The notes below the pieces were generated by a model that searched no databases, was not told the DNA's origin, and saw nothing but the letters and a program-made list of their open reading frames with translations. A program made the position numbers and the translations under genes. From Heliocidaris erythrogramma (taxonomy: Eukaryota; Echinodermata; Echinoidea; Camarodonta; Echinometridae), in contig CM046853.1 of assembly GCA_025617745.1 (NCBI GenBank), forward strand, positions 52,291,021 to 52,355,020: a stretch of 64,000 bases of DNA, written 5' to 3'. Position 1 is the stretch's first letter. Every line of letters begins with the position of its first letter. Shown here one piece after another: positions 11,840 to 24,232 of the stretch.

Positions 11840-11955
11840 GCCACTAATGACACACACAGATACAAATTCATGGGATGGGTGGAATAATACGTTATTATTA
11901 TAACATATATTTAAGCAAATAACTGAATTACTTACCAATCACTCCAAGAAAATGT

Positions 11956-13661
11956 CTACTTCTTCTTTTTCTTTTCTTGCTTTGGTCTTTTTACTTGACT
12001 TTGAGATGTTTGAACTTCTGCGACATCAATGTCTTCTGTTTCAACAGTGGCCTCCTGGTTACAAGAATGTAACAAAAACAACTGTAAACTTTCGACTGCA
12101 TAGTGTATCATTCTTAAATTCTGACAATTTGCTGATTTATTTACCTATCAGTTGATGGCAAACAATAAATTACTTATCCTGTTGGATTTCAGATTCAGAT
12201 GGGCCACTATACATATGAAATTGAGGTGATCAAATGTTGGGGGGTATCATCTTTAAAGGTAATTGTCATTGCATCGGGGTGATTTTCCGGGGGGGGGGGG
12301 GGGGGGGGGGGGGGTAGTCGTTCTAGAATCCATGAAACCTCCCTGCTTTACACAAAACTTTAAACAAAGTTTAAATTACATTATTTCACTATATGTTTTG
12401 GTAGTTGGTATGGTATGGGTGAATTCTTTTGGTAATGACTTAGAGATGATCAGGTTTATTGTGACTGTTTTTTTTTTTAATGAAACTTCTTTTAGTTTGT
12501 ATTATTTTTCTGAAAAATTTAGGGAACACATTACACAATAGCCATTTTCAGGGTTTTCAAGGTGCATACCTTGTTGTAGCTACATGTAACAGTTTCCTCT
12601 TGAGAAGGAATTAAGAATGATATTAAAACAGCATATAAAATAGAAGAATTACAAAAAACAAAGATTTAAAAAATTAATTGACTTGAAGAAACAAAATGAG
12701 ATGAATATAATAAACAGAGGGAGACAGAGAAGAAAAATCAGAGGAAAGGATGAGAATGATAAATTATAGAAAGTTCTATCTTACTTAGAAATTTTGCATG
12801 TTTGAAATAATAAAGGAGCAGAAAATCAAACCCCAACAAACACTCAACATGCTCAACAGTGCTCAACAAAAGAATACAAATAAAATGAAATAAAAATGTT
12901 TCAAATTATCTCAAATTCTCATCAGAACACAGGCAAAAAGTGTTCCCACCAAGAATCTAGTTTCAAGGAAGATCGTCCATCAATCATCTCAATCCAAGTA
13001 ACCTATCAAACATCCAGCTTCATTCAATAACTATCTGACTATAATTTTATTTCTTCTTTTTTTCTTCACTTTTTCAAGTCAATAAATTTTCAGGCACGAA
13101 GATGGTCATTATTTGATCATGATTTGGGGTTTTTTAATTAGTTTTATTTTACACATATTATTAGATCCAGCTCAATTTGAATAAAGGACAATGACATGGA
13201 CAATGAAGCATTAATTTTAACATGCAATAGTAATGAAGTCATGAAAAAGGAAACAGCAACATGAACATACCGCCTTGGCTACATCAGCTACATGCGGGGC
13301 TTGTCAAAGCAAAGGCAAAGCTAAGCAAAAGATGCACACATACGGCCACTGCACTGCGCAATAACTTCAGCGGGTATCAACAGTGCATAGACCCGCCTAT
13401 AGCAAATCACGTGTGTGTTTCCGCGCCTTTAGTCCCATGCGTTATAGATTTGTGTGTGTTGCTCACATATTTGCCGTAAAAACGCATACAAAAACGTGAC
13501 ATATGATAATTTACCTTATCTGATGTTCTTCTTGATAGTACCAATATAGACAATATTGCAACAATCTGAAAAATTGCACCTAAAAAAAGACCAAATTTGA
13601 GGACAATATCAACGGCGTCAACAGAGGAGACTTCGGATTCATCCACCATGATGCGAAGCAT
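11956..13661 (-). CDS. MANBAL: MANBAL-like small membrane protein, two coding exons, 81 aa
   Basis: Coding exon 1 is 13661-13515 and coding exon 2 is 12054-11956, joined in phase 0 by donor AAG|GTAAAT and acceptor CCAG|GAG. Exon 1 encodes a short acidic N-terminus, then KFGLFLGAIFQIVAILSIL, one membrane segment at about residues 20-42. From memory, human MANBAL (85 aa) has RYGLFLGAIFQLICVLAII at the same place. Exon 2 encodes an acidic stretch and ends in a Lys-rich tail (RPKQEKKKKK), like the KKETKKKR tail of the human protein. Two start codons are possible: Met1, or the in-frame Met5 which begins MVDESEV. An acceptor-like CCCCCTCAG near 13710 suggests an upstream noncoding exon. The family has no established biochemical role. 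Length, membrane motif, splice phases and tail all agree, so the call is strong. Confidence 0.88.
12289..12314. repeat. 26-base poly(G) tract
   Basis: An uninterrupted G run in the intron of the MANBAL-like gene, one of more than fifteen long G or C runs in the window. Confidence 0.95.
12315..13514. other. MANBAL-like intron remainder
   Basis: AT-rich intron sequence. I see no repeat structure or nested gene that I can support. Confidence 0.5.
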
Positions 13662-14221
13662 GAACTTTGACCGTGTTGTTGGGCTAAAGGGCTGCGTTCA
13701 TTGATAACCTGAGGGGGAAACAAATGTCTGGTAAATATTTTCCCAGAGCGGTAAATAATTGAAAACAATGAATACAACATATCTACTTTTACTAAATCAG
13801 ACAACAATAAAATTACAATTGGAAATAAATATCACCTCTATCTCTTTTTTCGATAATACAATAACTTTCTACCCTCTAACAACTCGACAATACACCCCTA
13901 TTTTTATAATAGATCGTTCGAAGTCATTTAAATCCACAAAAGTACAACAGCGCTTCATTCAAATCACCAACTTGAATGCGGAATAGGTAAAATTCGTATT
14001 TTTTTCTTTCTTGAAAATCTTTGATTTGTGATTTTTAGATTTCGTTTCTGTTCCTATGACCATAATTTTTTAGAACGCCGTATTTTTTTTTAAATACTGG
14101 ACTGTGTGTCTGTCATGTCTGTGAGTGTGAGTGTGATGTGTGATTGTGCCATTTGTGGTTGGCCTGATCTGAGCTGAGCTGAGTGAGTTGATGTGTGCAT
14201 GCCATGCCAGGCCAGGCAGGC

Positions 14222-15878
14222 AGAGTGCAGTGCCAGTGGCCGTGCCGAGTACAATGAGTGGTCAGCAGCACCAAGGAGGTTCAAACAGATGGAGTTTCAA
14301 CTAACGTCACGATAATTAATGCAAACACCTGGCAGATTATAAAGGATGTACAATTGATGTAATAAACTGCCTTGAGTCTTTGAAGCGATGCCGATGGGCA
14401 TTATCGCAGTTGAGGAAACCATGTCAGTTAAAACTTAAATTCATAAATCGACAAACACAAAATTGTCAAAAGTCAAAAACTTTAAAAGTGAATGTGCAGT
14501 TTTAATGTAAATAATTTCAATTTCAATCTCAAATTTGAAATTCCCCTGTCGTAGAATGAACAATTTTTTGAGATATATAGCTTTAAAAGTGTCACAAATG
14601 TACTTGCTTCTTGGGCAATTTTAACACCTTTCCGCTTAATCATGTTAATTCTGATTATTTTAAATTTCATATTACCATCGTGAAAAATGGCATGTGGCCA
14701 GTCAAGAAATTGTCATCGCAAATCTGGTATTTTTGGCACTAAATATGTTCGCTTGAACCTTGTTATATCATTTGTGTGCACTTTTTCGAAGTTTGGGTCT
14801 GCAAAAACTAATTATCGTTATAACAGAATATAGGATGGGGGTTACATTTCCGGACACTTAACAAAAATTAGCCTGTCAATTTTGCCGTCAGAAGTAACAC
14901 TATAAGCAGTGAATATTTGAAAGTCACATGATTTTCAACTTATCCCGTGAAAGATTTGTGACAATTTGCATGAGAATTTGTTCGATTTACTGTTTAAAAA
15001 TGGCCTGTCCGGATTAACAACCTGTCCGGAATTACGTCTGGGTATACTCCATTCTATTTAACCATGGTTATGCAATAAATAATATGATTTGTTTCCTTCT
15101 TTGGAAGAATGTTTTCGGAGAGCGCATATTTGTTGTGTCGGCATCAAAGCTCACTTCAAAGTAACTATCAGTACGAGCGAACCGTGACTACAAAAGTGCG
15201 ACTACATGCTTTTCCCTAAAATTACGTATATTTTTAATCTAAATATTAAACTAAATAAAACTTCAACTATTGATAGATTGCATTCTTTAAGTTAAATTTA
15301 GTTAACCAACTTACAACTTACCAAAAACAATGATTTATTGCATCATCTGCCTACAGTCCGTAATGGAATGTAATCGCGCTGCACTATTTGAAAGGTCATA
15401 CAGCGCTGTCGCTGTGGACAGGTTTTGGTAGTCAAAAGTTGAAATTTGATACCCTGTGGACATTGCCTGATGGCTTGCTGGGGATTGAACTTCAATAAAT
15501 CCATCCAAGCAATCGATTCATGTGAGTACAGTGTATAATGTAAAATTGGAAGTTAACATACGATTTAAATTAATTTTGTACATTGTTTTTAGTGACATTA
15601 CTTACTTGGGTATAGAGAATGGAAGCTAAGCTTATTTGTCCCTCTTTACTACTTCCATCCCATCTTAGGTATGGTTCAAACTTAATTGGATTGTTTCTCC
15701 AATATCTTTCTAGGGATGACTTGAATTGATTTATGACATTGAGGGGTGTCGCAATGAAAGTCTATGTGTCCTTGTCAGACGCCATGCTTCAAAGGGAAGC
15801 TGTCTGTTATGACTCCATCTGTTTGAACCTCCTTGGCAGCACAGTAGCTCTGGCAGTGCCACTACAGTGCAGTGGTGA
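14222..15878. mobile_element. Region bounded by inverted repeats, about 1.65 kb, unclassified
   Basis: CCAAGGAGGTTCAAACAGAT in the left arm (from about 14271) is present in inverse orientation at about 15812-15835. Shorter matches such as CAGTGCCA extend outward on both sides. No transposase frame is seen between the arms. The interior includes two TGTCCGGA-type motifs near 15008-15032. It may be a foldback or decayed TIR element. The first exon of the MANBAL-like gene could also lie here. Confidence 0.5.
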
Positions 15879-16211
15879 TGTCATGAACTGAAAGGGAAAT
15901 CCAACCTTAATGGCAATTTACTCTGAAAGAAAGAGGAAAAATCAGAGAAGGAGATTGTTGAAAGTTTGAACGAAATCGGACAAGCAATAAAGTTATGAAT
16001 TTTTGAAAGTTGTAATCACTATACATATATGTATAGTGATTACAACTTACAAAAATTCCATATGGGAATTTCAAATTGGCCGAGGCGAATAGGTAATGTC
16101 ACTGTGATGTAGTTACGGACAACTCCCCCGTTTGCTCCAACACACAATATTACTAAAACATTTTTCAAAATGTATCACTCAGTTGGATCTTTTTCTTTCA
16201 CAAGGACCTAG

Positions 16212-16909
16212 GTCATGCCACTCATAGCTACATTCCTATACTTCGTGTGTATAATGTAGGCAGTCATACACCTCATCTTTTTAAAACACCACTGCACAAA
16301 AGTCACCAATATTCACTCAAACTCGGCATTTAATTTTCAAAAACCGACCCCAAAATATCCAAGAAATACAATAAATTCAACTCACCAATGTTGGAAAAGA
16401 TATTTCCAAAAATGAAATCCGTAATTTACTGTTGATTCTCGCGAAACGAGCTATCGGAGTCATTGTGTACATTTCCTGGTCGCCGCGGGCGCTGACATCT
16501 CCCCAAAAGAGTTTTGTCCTCAAAAATTCGGTCCCTATGGCGTACACGGAAAAGTTCCGATTTTCTGTGTGCGCGATCGTAAAGATCGATGTGCCCTTGC
16601 GATCCCGAGTTTCTTCGTGGACAAAAATTATATTGGCCGATTTTAGTCTAAGACATCGGCAGTTTGTAAACAACACGCGATCGCGAAACAAATCGGCGGG
16701 GATTTCTCCGGTTTTGGACAAGATTTTGACTTTGGATTTTGCTGTAAATATCAAAAGTTCTTCCTAACGGCCATTTGAGGTAGGAGTGAGATTTTTAAGG
16801 GCTGAATTTGAAAGCAAGTATTTAAAATATTTATCTTATTTTCCCCCCCATACCTTTAGTACATGCGACAGAAAATACCAACTATTTTACAGTAATGTAC
16901 CCGTGAGTG
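16212..16909. mobile_element. Unclassified 698-bp insertion inside MITE family A
   Basis: CTAG occurs at both borders (16208-16211 and 16910-16913), whereas the intact MITE copy at 27.2 kb has it once. Near-terminal inverted similarity is seen between CACTCATAGCTACATT on the left and the inverse of AATGTACCCGTGAGTG on the right. The interior is more CpG-rich than its surroundings and open for about 110-125 codons on both strands. I recognise no protein in those frames. Confidence 0.6.
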
Positions 16910-17195
16910 CTAGACGCTATCTCCATGATCTCCAATATATTTTGAGTACTGCCCCAAGGGTAAAGGCGCTTCAAAGAAAACCGCAAATTAATGATATTTT
17001 TGTGTACGATAAACAGGAGAGTTGTCCACAAGTATGTCACAATCGACTCACCAAATTGCCAATTTGAGATTCACATAGATGTAATGATCTCATTTTTCAA
17101 CATTCATATCTTTCTTATTCCTTGTCTGATTTCTTTCAAACTTTCACCATCCTGTTTTTCTTATTTTTCTGCTTTCACACAAATCATCTTATTAA

Positions 17196-17831
17196 AGGAC
17201 AATTAACCCCACATGATATTCTAGATGCGGTATTGTCTGCTACGTCTTTCCATGGAGGCTGCCATTTTGTGCATGACACGGATCATTAGGTACCATATGC
17301 ATTGATAATAGCCTACCTTTACAACAGATACGTCGCTTTGTTCTGATTTTATTACGATTGTTATTGGTCATGGGCCTAGATAATTGACGACCCATGAGTT
17401 CTAATAGCCATCCTGTAATGCAGATTCCTCGCTCTGTTTTGGTATTGTTACGATTGTCTCCGTCCTTGACGTCAATTCTCCGTCTCCACGTACAGAAAGT
17501 ATATTTTTATGAACAAATTAAGACCTTTTAAAAAATATATAAAACTAAACTTACATTTCAGAATATGTGACTATATCTAATATATATTTGTCCTCTAAAA
17601 ATCAATTACAAGTTAACGATGAAGGAAATATTACTTGGGATGAAAAATATTTTCGTGTACACATAAAGTAATGGCAGCCCCCTTATTATTGCTAGCAGAC
17701 AATAACTTGGCTGGAAAATAGTGATTTATATCTATATCCTGTGTTTTTACATGAAATTGCATGTATCAAATAAGAGGCATATACTACACCATTCAAAATA
17801 AGCTAGTTCATACGCTGAGGTTAATTTCCCT
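17196..17831. mobile_element. PiggyBac-type MITE with TTAA target duplication
   Basis: Flanked by TTAA at 17192-17195 and 17832-17835. The left tip AGGACAATTAACCCCACATG is the near inverse of the right tip TGAGGTTAATTTCCCT. Subterminal inverted matches include ATTGTCTGCT and GGCTGCCAT near both ends. It is 636 bp with no transposase. TTAA duplication is the hallmark of piggyBac insertion, which is known family behaviour; the class call is inferred from it. Confidence 0.75.
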
Positions 17832-17835
17832 TTAA

Positions 17836-17905
17836 CTAATAATAATAATAATAATAATAATTGCATTTATATGGCGCTTTATACGGGCATTTCTAAGCGC
17901 ACAAA
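17836..17905. repeat. AAT microsatellite with retroelement-like tail
   Basis: An (AAT)n run is followed by TTGCATTTATATGGCGCTTT and TTCTAAGCGC. This resembles non-LTR or SINE 3' tails common in marine invertebrate genomes; a related tail (AAGCGCATAG with TTATTATTATT) lies at about 36775-36825. It sits inside the right end of MITE copy 1. Confidence 0.5.
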
Positions 17906-17982
17906 AACTAAGGTTGGATTGCCCTTGATTGAATGATTGTGGAGTATGGGTCCAGCCATTCAGTATGGTGGCCCTGAAGGGA

Positions 17983-18141
17983 CATCGTAAATCGTGAATA
18001 TCTTCGGCAATATTCACGATTCACTCTGCGGGTATAGCACAGTTACTTGAGTTAATCGCAAATATCTGCGCCAATATTCACGACTCTTTCGTGAATATTA
18101 TTGGCGAAGATATTCACGACGAGTCGCGATTATTGGCGAAC
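17983..18141. repeat. Interlocking inverted repeats of TCGTGAATATT
   Basis: At least four variants of CGTGAATATCTTCGCCAATA or its inverse are packed into about 160 bp, in alternating orientation, so several competing hairpins are possible. No coding frame is present. It may be a foldback element. Confidence 0.65.
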
Positions 18142-18450
18142 ATATATATGAAATTTCTGACTTTGCACATTTCGTTGTGAAGGATGCAGGCGAGACGAGA
18201 AACTAGGAAAAATTTTTATTTGCAGTTTTGCAGATCCAGATCTAGAAAACGAACCAATTAGATAAGAATTTGAAGTTTTAAACCAATTCAGAGAAAGAAT
18301 AAAAGGAAGAGGTAAGAAACAGAATAAAATCTTGAAAATGAGAAGGGGAATATAAGATTTACATGTATCTGACAGTACCAGAGCTTGACAATGATTAAGT
18401 CCTTATTCATATCCATAATCCAGCTATACCAATTTAAGACTAATTCATAT

Positions 18451-18642
18451 TACAGTCAAACCTGTTTTAGGGACCATCTGTATAGAAAGACCACCTGTCT
18501 ATAAGGATCACCATTTTTGTTTCCCTTGAAAAGTATTTCTCATTGAAACGTGTATTAAAGGAACCTGTACATAAACACCTGCTCATAAAGACCGCTTTTC
18601 TTGTCTCCCTTGAGTGGTCTTTATATACAGGTTTCACTGTAC
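18451..18642. mobile_element. MITE with TACAGTcAAACCTGT ends
   Basis: The left end TACAGTCAAACCTGT is the near inverse of the right end ACAGGTTTCACTGTA, with TA at the tips. The interior is repeated GACCACCTGT / TATAAAGACC-type sequence. It ends 20 nt before the first GTSE1-like 3' splice site at 18662. Confidence 0.8.
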
Positions 18643-18686
18643 TTTGTTTATATTTTTTGCAGGGAAAATATATTGAGCAAATCACC

Positions 18687-21600
18687 ATGGAGAATGGTTG
18701 TGGTATGAAAATATCATCAGGATCTATAGGTATGTATTTTATGCTCAGATATATTGTATTTATATCAAATGCTAATGAGACTTTGATCATCTGAGATGCC
18801 CACACCTCAAATAAATTATTCAATTACTTAGAGGCATAACTGAGTAGAAATCCAGTTTGATTATCTTTGATGATCTGTCAGACTTCAGTGATTTTATGAT
18901 AAGTATATTCAATCAGTACTTACATTTGAAAGCTGTCATCAAGTATTTGTGAATTTGTGTATATTGGTTTGTATTTATGAAAATTTATGAACAGGAGGGG
19001 GGGGGGGGGGTTAAGACCTGGGGTAGTATTCTGAGATTTATTTTATCTTGATTTTAGTGAAAAGATTTTAATTGTCATAACAAATTTCAAATTGCAACAT
19101 TTCATTGGTGTTTGCGAAGATGAACTCCGCGTACGCAGCCACTTTTGCACAGGCTTTAACCAATGATGCGCAATAAGCATACATTTTCTTATGACAATTA
19201 AAATTATTTCGCTAAAATCAAGATAAACTAAATCTCAGAATACCACCCCTGTCTTCTTAAAAGTATAACTTTTTGTATCGAGTTCTAGACAATGTCAAAA
19301 GAATTGGGAAAATGTCTTTGTGACATTAAAATAAGTATCCCTTAAAGTAGAACACTGATGATTTTAAATATAGGCTTAATACTTATTATTGCATAGATGG
19401 CATAAATTAAACAAGGTTATCCAAATTTAAAGCTTGGAAACATTTGAATTAATGATTATTATCAATTATAAAACGGTAAAATACAGCCCCCGATATAGCA
19501 GCTGAAAAGCTCCTTGAACGCTGCTGAGATGTGTGACGACACAAGAGGGGCGAGTCCTGTCTAAGCAGACGATGTCCCATAACATTATACACATTTTTCA
19601 GTGCCTGTTTTGTCATCTCCTCTTCACTTATTTCTCTTACTTGACTAGCGTCAGTCTTAATGTTAGTCTGTTGCCTCACTCTTAACTTCGTGTATGGTAT
19701 TATTTTGATGAAAAATGCAGCGTTAAAAAAATAAAGGAATCAGTCACTTGTAAACAAAATAAGACGCCATTGTATTTTCAGCTGCTATAACAAGGTTATC
19801 CAAATTTAAAGCTTGGAAACATTTGAATTAATGATTATTATCAATTATAAAACGGTAAAATACAGCCCCGATATAGCAGCTGAAAAGCTCCTTGAACGCT
19901 GCTGAGATGTGTGACGACACAAGAGGGGCGAGTCCTGTCTAAGCAGACGATGTCCCATAACATTATACACATTTTTCAGTGCCTGTTTTGTCATCTCCTC
20001 TTCACTTATTTCTCTTACTTGACTAGCGTCAGTCTTAATGTTAGTCTGTTGCCTCACTCTTAACTTCGTGTATGGTATTATTTTGATGAAAAATGCAGCG
20101 TTAAAAAAATAAAGGAATCAGTCACTTGTAAACAAAATAAGACGCCATTGTATTTTCAGCTGCTTGCACCGCGGCATGTTCGGCGTTTCAAGAGGGAACG
20201 AATACCATCCAGCTATTATTCGCAGGGCTTTTCAATTTGAAAATGGGGTTTATTTCATTGATCATTGACCCTTCTCCTGTGTATTTACAATCAAACGGTT
20301 TTAGTTATCAGAATCAGTTCACTTTCCCTTTTCGAATGGTGTGAAATAAGGTCATGTTTAAATGTACCAAACTCTTTATAATTTGATAAATAATTGCATT
20401 GCAATTACGTTCATTCATTATAGGACGTCGTCTGCTTAAGCAGGATCGATCCTCGTATGACGACATAAAAACATCGCTATATTTCTGGCGAATCCTCGGA
20501 TATTCCAGATGCTGAGAAGAGCTTTTATTTATGTTGTTTTTATAATCATCATATACGCAGTTGACATAAAACTTATACGATTGCCATCTGTAAGCTTCCC
20601 AATTTCTAGTGATACATTAATTGCCATATTTGTGATTTTCTTGAGTGTTCTACTTTAAGCCCTCATCATTTTCGTAAGCCCCCATACCTTTTCATTATAC
20701 CCAATATTTCTTTAATTTTAGCATTGAGATTTTATTTAATATATAGCAAGGTCCTGGTCAGCTTTTTTTCCGTACAAAAAGGCGAGTCCTAATGGTGTAT
20801 CATTTACAATGTCATTACTTTTCTAAAGATTCCTTACACATTTGTATTTGGCGTTTTGCATCATGTACATGTATTGTAGCATTCTGCTGTTTGAATCCAT
20901 TACCAGTGGTGTTAATCCAGAAATGCAGTTAATATTGAGTCATTGTTGACAAGTATCAATGATTGAATTAGCCATTTTCCAATTTTGTTTGCTTTTGTTT
21001 TGGCAGATGACCTAGCTTTCATTGAGAATGAAACTTTTGACTTTGACTTGCCTTTGTCCCCTCAAGAATGGTAAGAATTTGCTGGAGTGTAAACCTGAAA
21101 GGCCTGTATGAATTAACCCATACACTTTGTCAAAGCTTGATCCAATGTCAAGTTTAAAAGATCTGACGAATAGCTAATAAACTCACATAGCTAAGGGGTT
21201 TCATTATCTTGTAAGCTGTAGCTCAAGCATCCATATCTTTGGTTTGGAATATTAATTCAAAAGGTTTTTACCTTAGATCCGTTTAGTATGTATGACAGCA
21301 TTTACCACTTAGAGAAGGCATTATAGCTAGAATTTAAACAAACCTAGACTCTTACAGTTATTTGATTGTAAGTTGACATAATTTGAAATGAACTTAAAAT
21401 ATGAAACTTGAGTCAGAAATGGTGTCTAGAATGGTTTGATTACATGTATGAGTTTGTATATCTCTCTTATCTTCTTTCTCAGTCATGGTGGTCAGTTAAC
21501 TGAACTCGAGAAAGATGATAAAGTGATGGAGGACGAAGAAGATGAGGTGTTCCTTGGGCCAGTTGGGTTTAAAGAAAAGTGTGTGGCCACGAATGCAGAG

Positions 21601-24197
21601 CTCATCATTGCAGAGCAAAAACCCATGAGTCCACCAACTGCAGAGCAGTATGCATCTCTCTTCAAAGAAGCAATGTCTCTGTCCCTTGAGCTGCAGCGCA
21701 ACTCCTCCAAGAGTGACTCTTCTTCTTCGAACAGTTCCTCCTCTTCTTCGAACAGTTCCGACTTGGATTCCTCAGTTACGAATGCTGGTGGACGGAAATC
21801 TAGTGTAGCGCCTGCTTTGGACAGTATCCAGGAGGGTTCTTGCACTGTGGAAGTGGACAGTGCAGGAGGGGGGAATGCAAGCTGTGAAGCTAGGGATGCA
21901 AAGTCTGAAGCGGAGCACTTCAAACGCCAGGTTAAAAAGGATATCCGCAGCCCTGCAAGGCGTGGCACCTACACCATAGCCACCGACCAACCCAGTCCCT
22001 ACCCTACAGCAGAAGAGACAGAGTGCACGAAAACAAAACAAAAGAGAAATCCTCCTACCAAATTACAGCCTCGCCCTCCAACACAGGGTGTGATGCCGAG
22101 AGGGAGAGGGTCTATGCTACCCACCAGGGGACTACGTATACCGACCCCTGCTTCGGCTGGAAAGGGTGATGAGACTGCTACACATACTGACAAAGCCAAG
22201 AGTAAAGCAACAAATCCTGAAGGTGTTACCAAGATACCAAACAGTGGAATTCAGAAGCCTGCTGCCAAGCGATCGGTACATATTCTTTTTGTGATTTGTC
22301 TTATCATTCATCGAGTCCACCCCCCCCCCCCCCCTTTTCTGGTATTCATTATCACATCCTCTGTGATCTTGCTTTTCACAACTCCTTGTCATGCATTTTG
22401 AGAGGGCAAGTACAGCTTAGTTCAAGTGTAAGATGAGCTAGTTTAGATGTCCTTTTGTCAAAATGAGTAGTACCATATTCAAGTAAGATTTGACTTAGAA
22501 GATATTGGGCTGTACCCATCATTATTGCAAGGGTAAAGCCTTGTTCAGACATGTGATAAACTGCCTGAAATTTAAAAAAAAAACAATCACAAAAAAGTAG
22601 TATGCATTATAAATTTGTGCATCACAAATTTTTGTACACAGATCACACAGTATTCAAAGGGTCCTCTATCGAGCACAGCTGTGTTTCATGCCTCTGCCTC
22701 CCCCCCTCCCACTTGCTTTCCCTTGACATTTTAGAATTTTTGCCATGGCATGTGTGAATCAGGCTTAAGACTAGCTTTTAATGAATGTTGATGTTGTATT
22801 GTATCTTCTTTCAAGGCAAACCCCAAAGTTTCTGGTCTGAAAAAGCCTGGTTTTGCCGGTGGAAAAAACCCTACAAATGGTGTCGACACAGAACCTAAGA
22901 CGGGTGAGTTCAGCTTTCTGATTAACGCTATTGATGAAGAACTGATGGGAAGTATATAATGTGTTTGCTCTTTGCTGCATCAGCCATATCATATTACATT
23001 TTATCACAGAGTAGCAACATTTACCATAGCTTGCAATACAACTTTACTTTTGTATTTGGATTTCAATAAAGCACTTCAATTGACTTAAATTGGCAATTTT
23101 TCATTAATCATTTTACTTCGTAAAGAATGAATAAAGTTCATCTTATGAAGATGTAGACTAAGCCTGAGTCATATCGAATATTTCATAATCCGGGATTCGA
23201 CGGCTTTGATCCGGTCGAATACCGGTGCATCGATAAATGATGGACGGTGAAAACAGAGTTGCACACAGTTGCACGCAGTGCGTGCACCATGCACCGTAAC
23301 CGGCCCGCTGGCATCGCGGGCATATGTATGGGGCTCTCGCTGCTCGACATTAACGATAGCCCGCTAGCCAATGGGGTAAAAATCACGGCGGACTAGGCAA
23401 AATCTTAAGTTTCTAGTCCGTATGGCTAGCCAAAATATCACTCTAGTGTCGCGCGAAGCGATGCTCATTGTCGACACATCCGACAATGATTCAAATTCAA
23501 AGAATTAATAATCTTACTTTGTCTTTGGAGAGCTGAATGGAACACGTTTGTTCGATGCAAAAAAAAAAAAACAATACGAAATAAACTTTTCGTCGCTCAT
23601 GACTTTATTCAGCTTCAGATCATTTCCAAGAAGTAATTGCCAATTTGATGAGAGTGTGATATAGTTATTGCGAAGTTGGAACACTCGTACTCATGCCCGT
23701 ATTTATCATGTTCAATTATACAATTGTCAAATTGACAATGCAGAGAGAGTGCAAGAATATTATCGTAAACTTCAGTTCGTAACGACAAAACGATTTTTCC
23801 ATAGAGAAAGCACAGGTAAAGCGCGACGTCCTCCGCGAGCGAATTAGCGAAAGTTAGCCAACAGTTTAAAGTCGCCTTCACGTTCTCTGCTAGTATATAA
23901 TTATGCTGTACGTTACGGAGTTTCCTTTTTTTATTTGCTTTTTTCATGGTAGCTACGGTAGTCAAAAATCTGGCGGACTACAAATCGATGCACCGGTTTG
24001 GCCAAAACGAAATTGGGATTCGTTGTCTTCGATCGAACACAGGCTAAACAATCGATTCGACCCAGGCTGAATGTAGACCTATTGTTAATGATAAACACTT
24101 TCTTCTTTTTCCCCATATGTATCCATGTGATCACTTCCCTTCCATTACTCTCTTCTCTTTTTCTTCTAATACCTCACTTCTCTCTATCTCACTCTTT

Positions 24198-24232
<35 letters not shown>

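Larger units (their letters stand above)
15891..17925. mobile_element. MITE family A copy 1, split by later insertions
   Basis: The left end AAAGGGAAATCCAACCTT (15891) and right end AAGGTTGGATTGCCCTT (17909-17925) match the intact about 585-bp copies at 27207-27791 and 39190-39774. The first half aligns to 16211, then foreign DNA runs 16212-16909, and the second half resumes at TAGACGCTATCTCC. A further insertion (17196-17831) and an AAT-rich retroelement-like tail lie just before the right end. The nested order is read directly by comparison with the two intact copies. Confidence 0.8.

Noticed and set aside
16377-16767. Overlapping 111- and 125-codon frames as a host gene
   Set aside because: They lie wholly inside an insertion that interrupts a MITE. 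They may be element-derived but are unrecognised.
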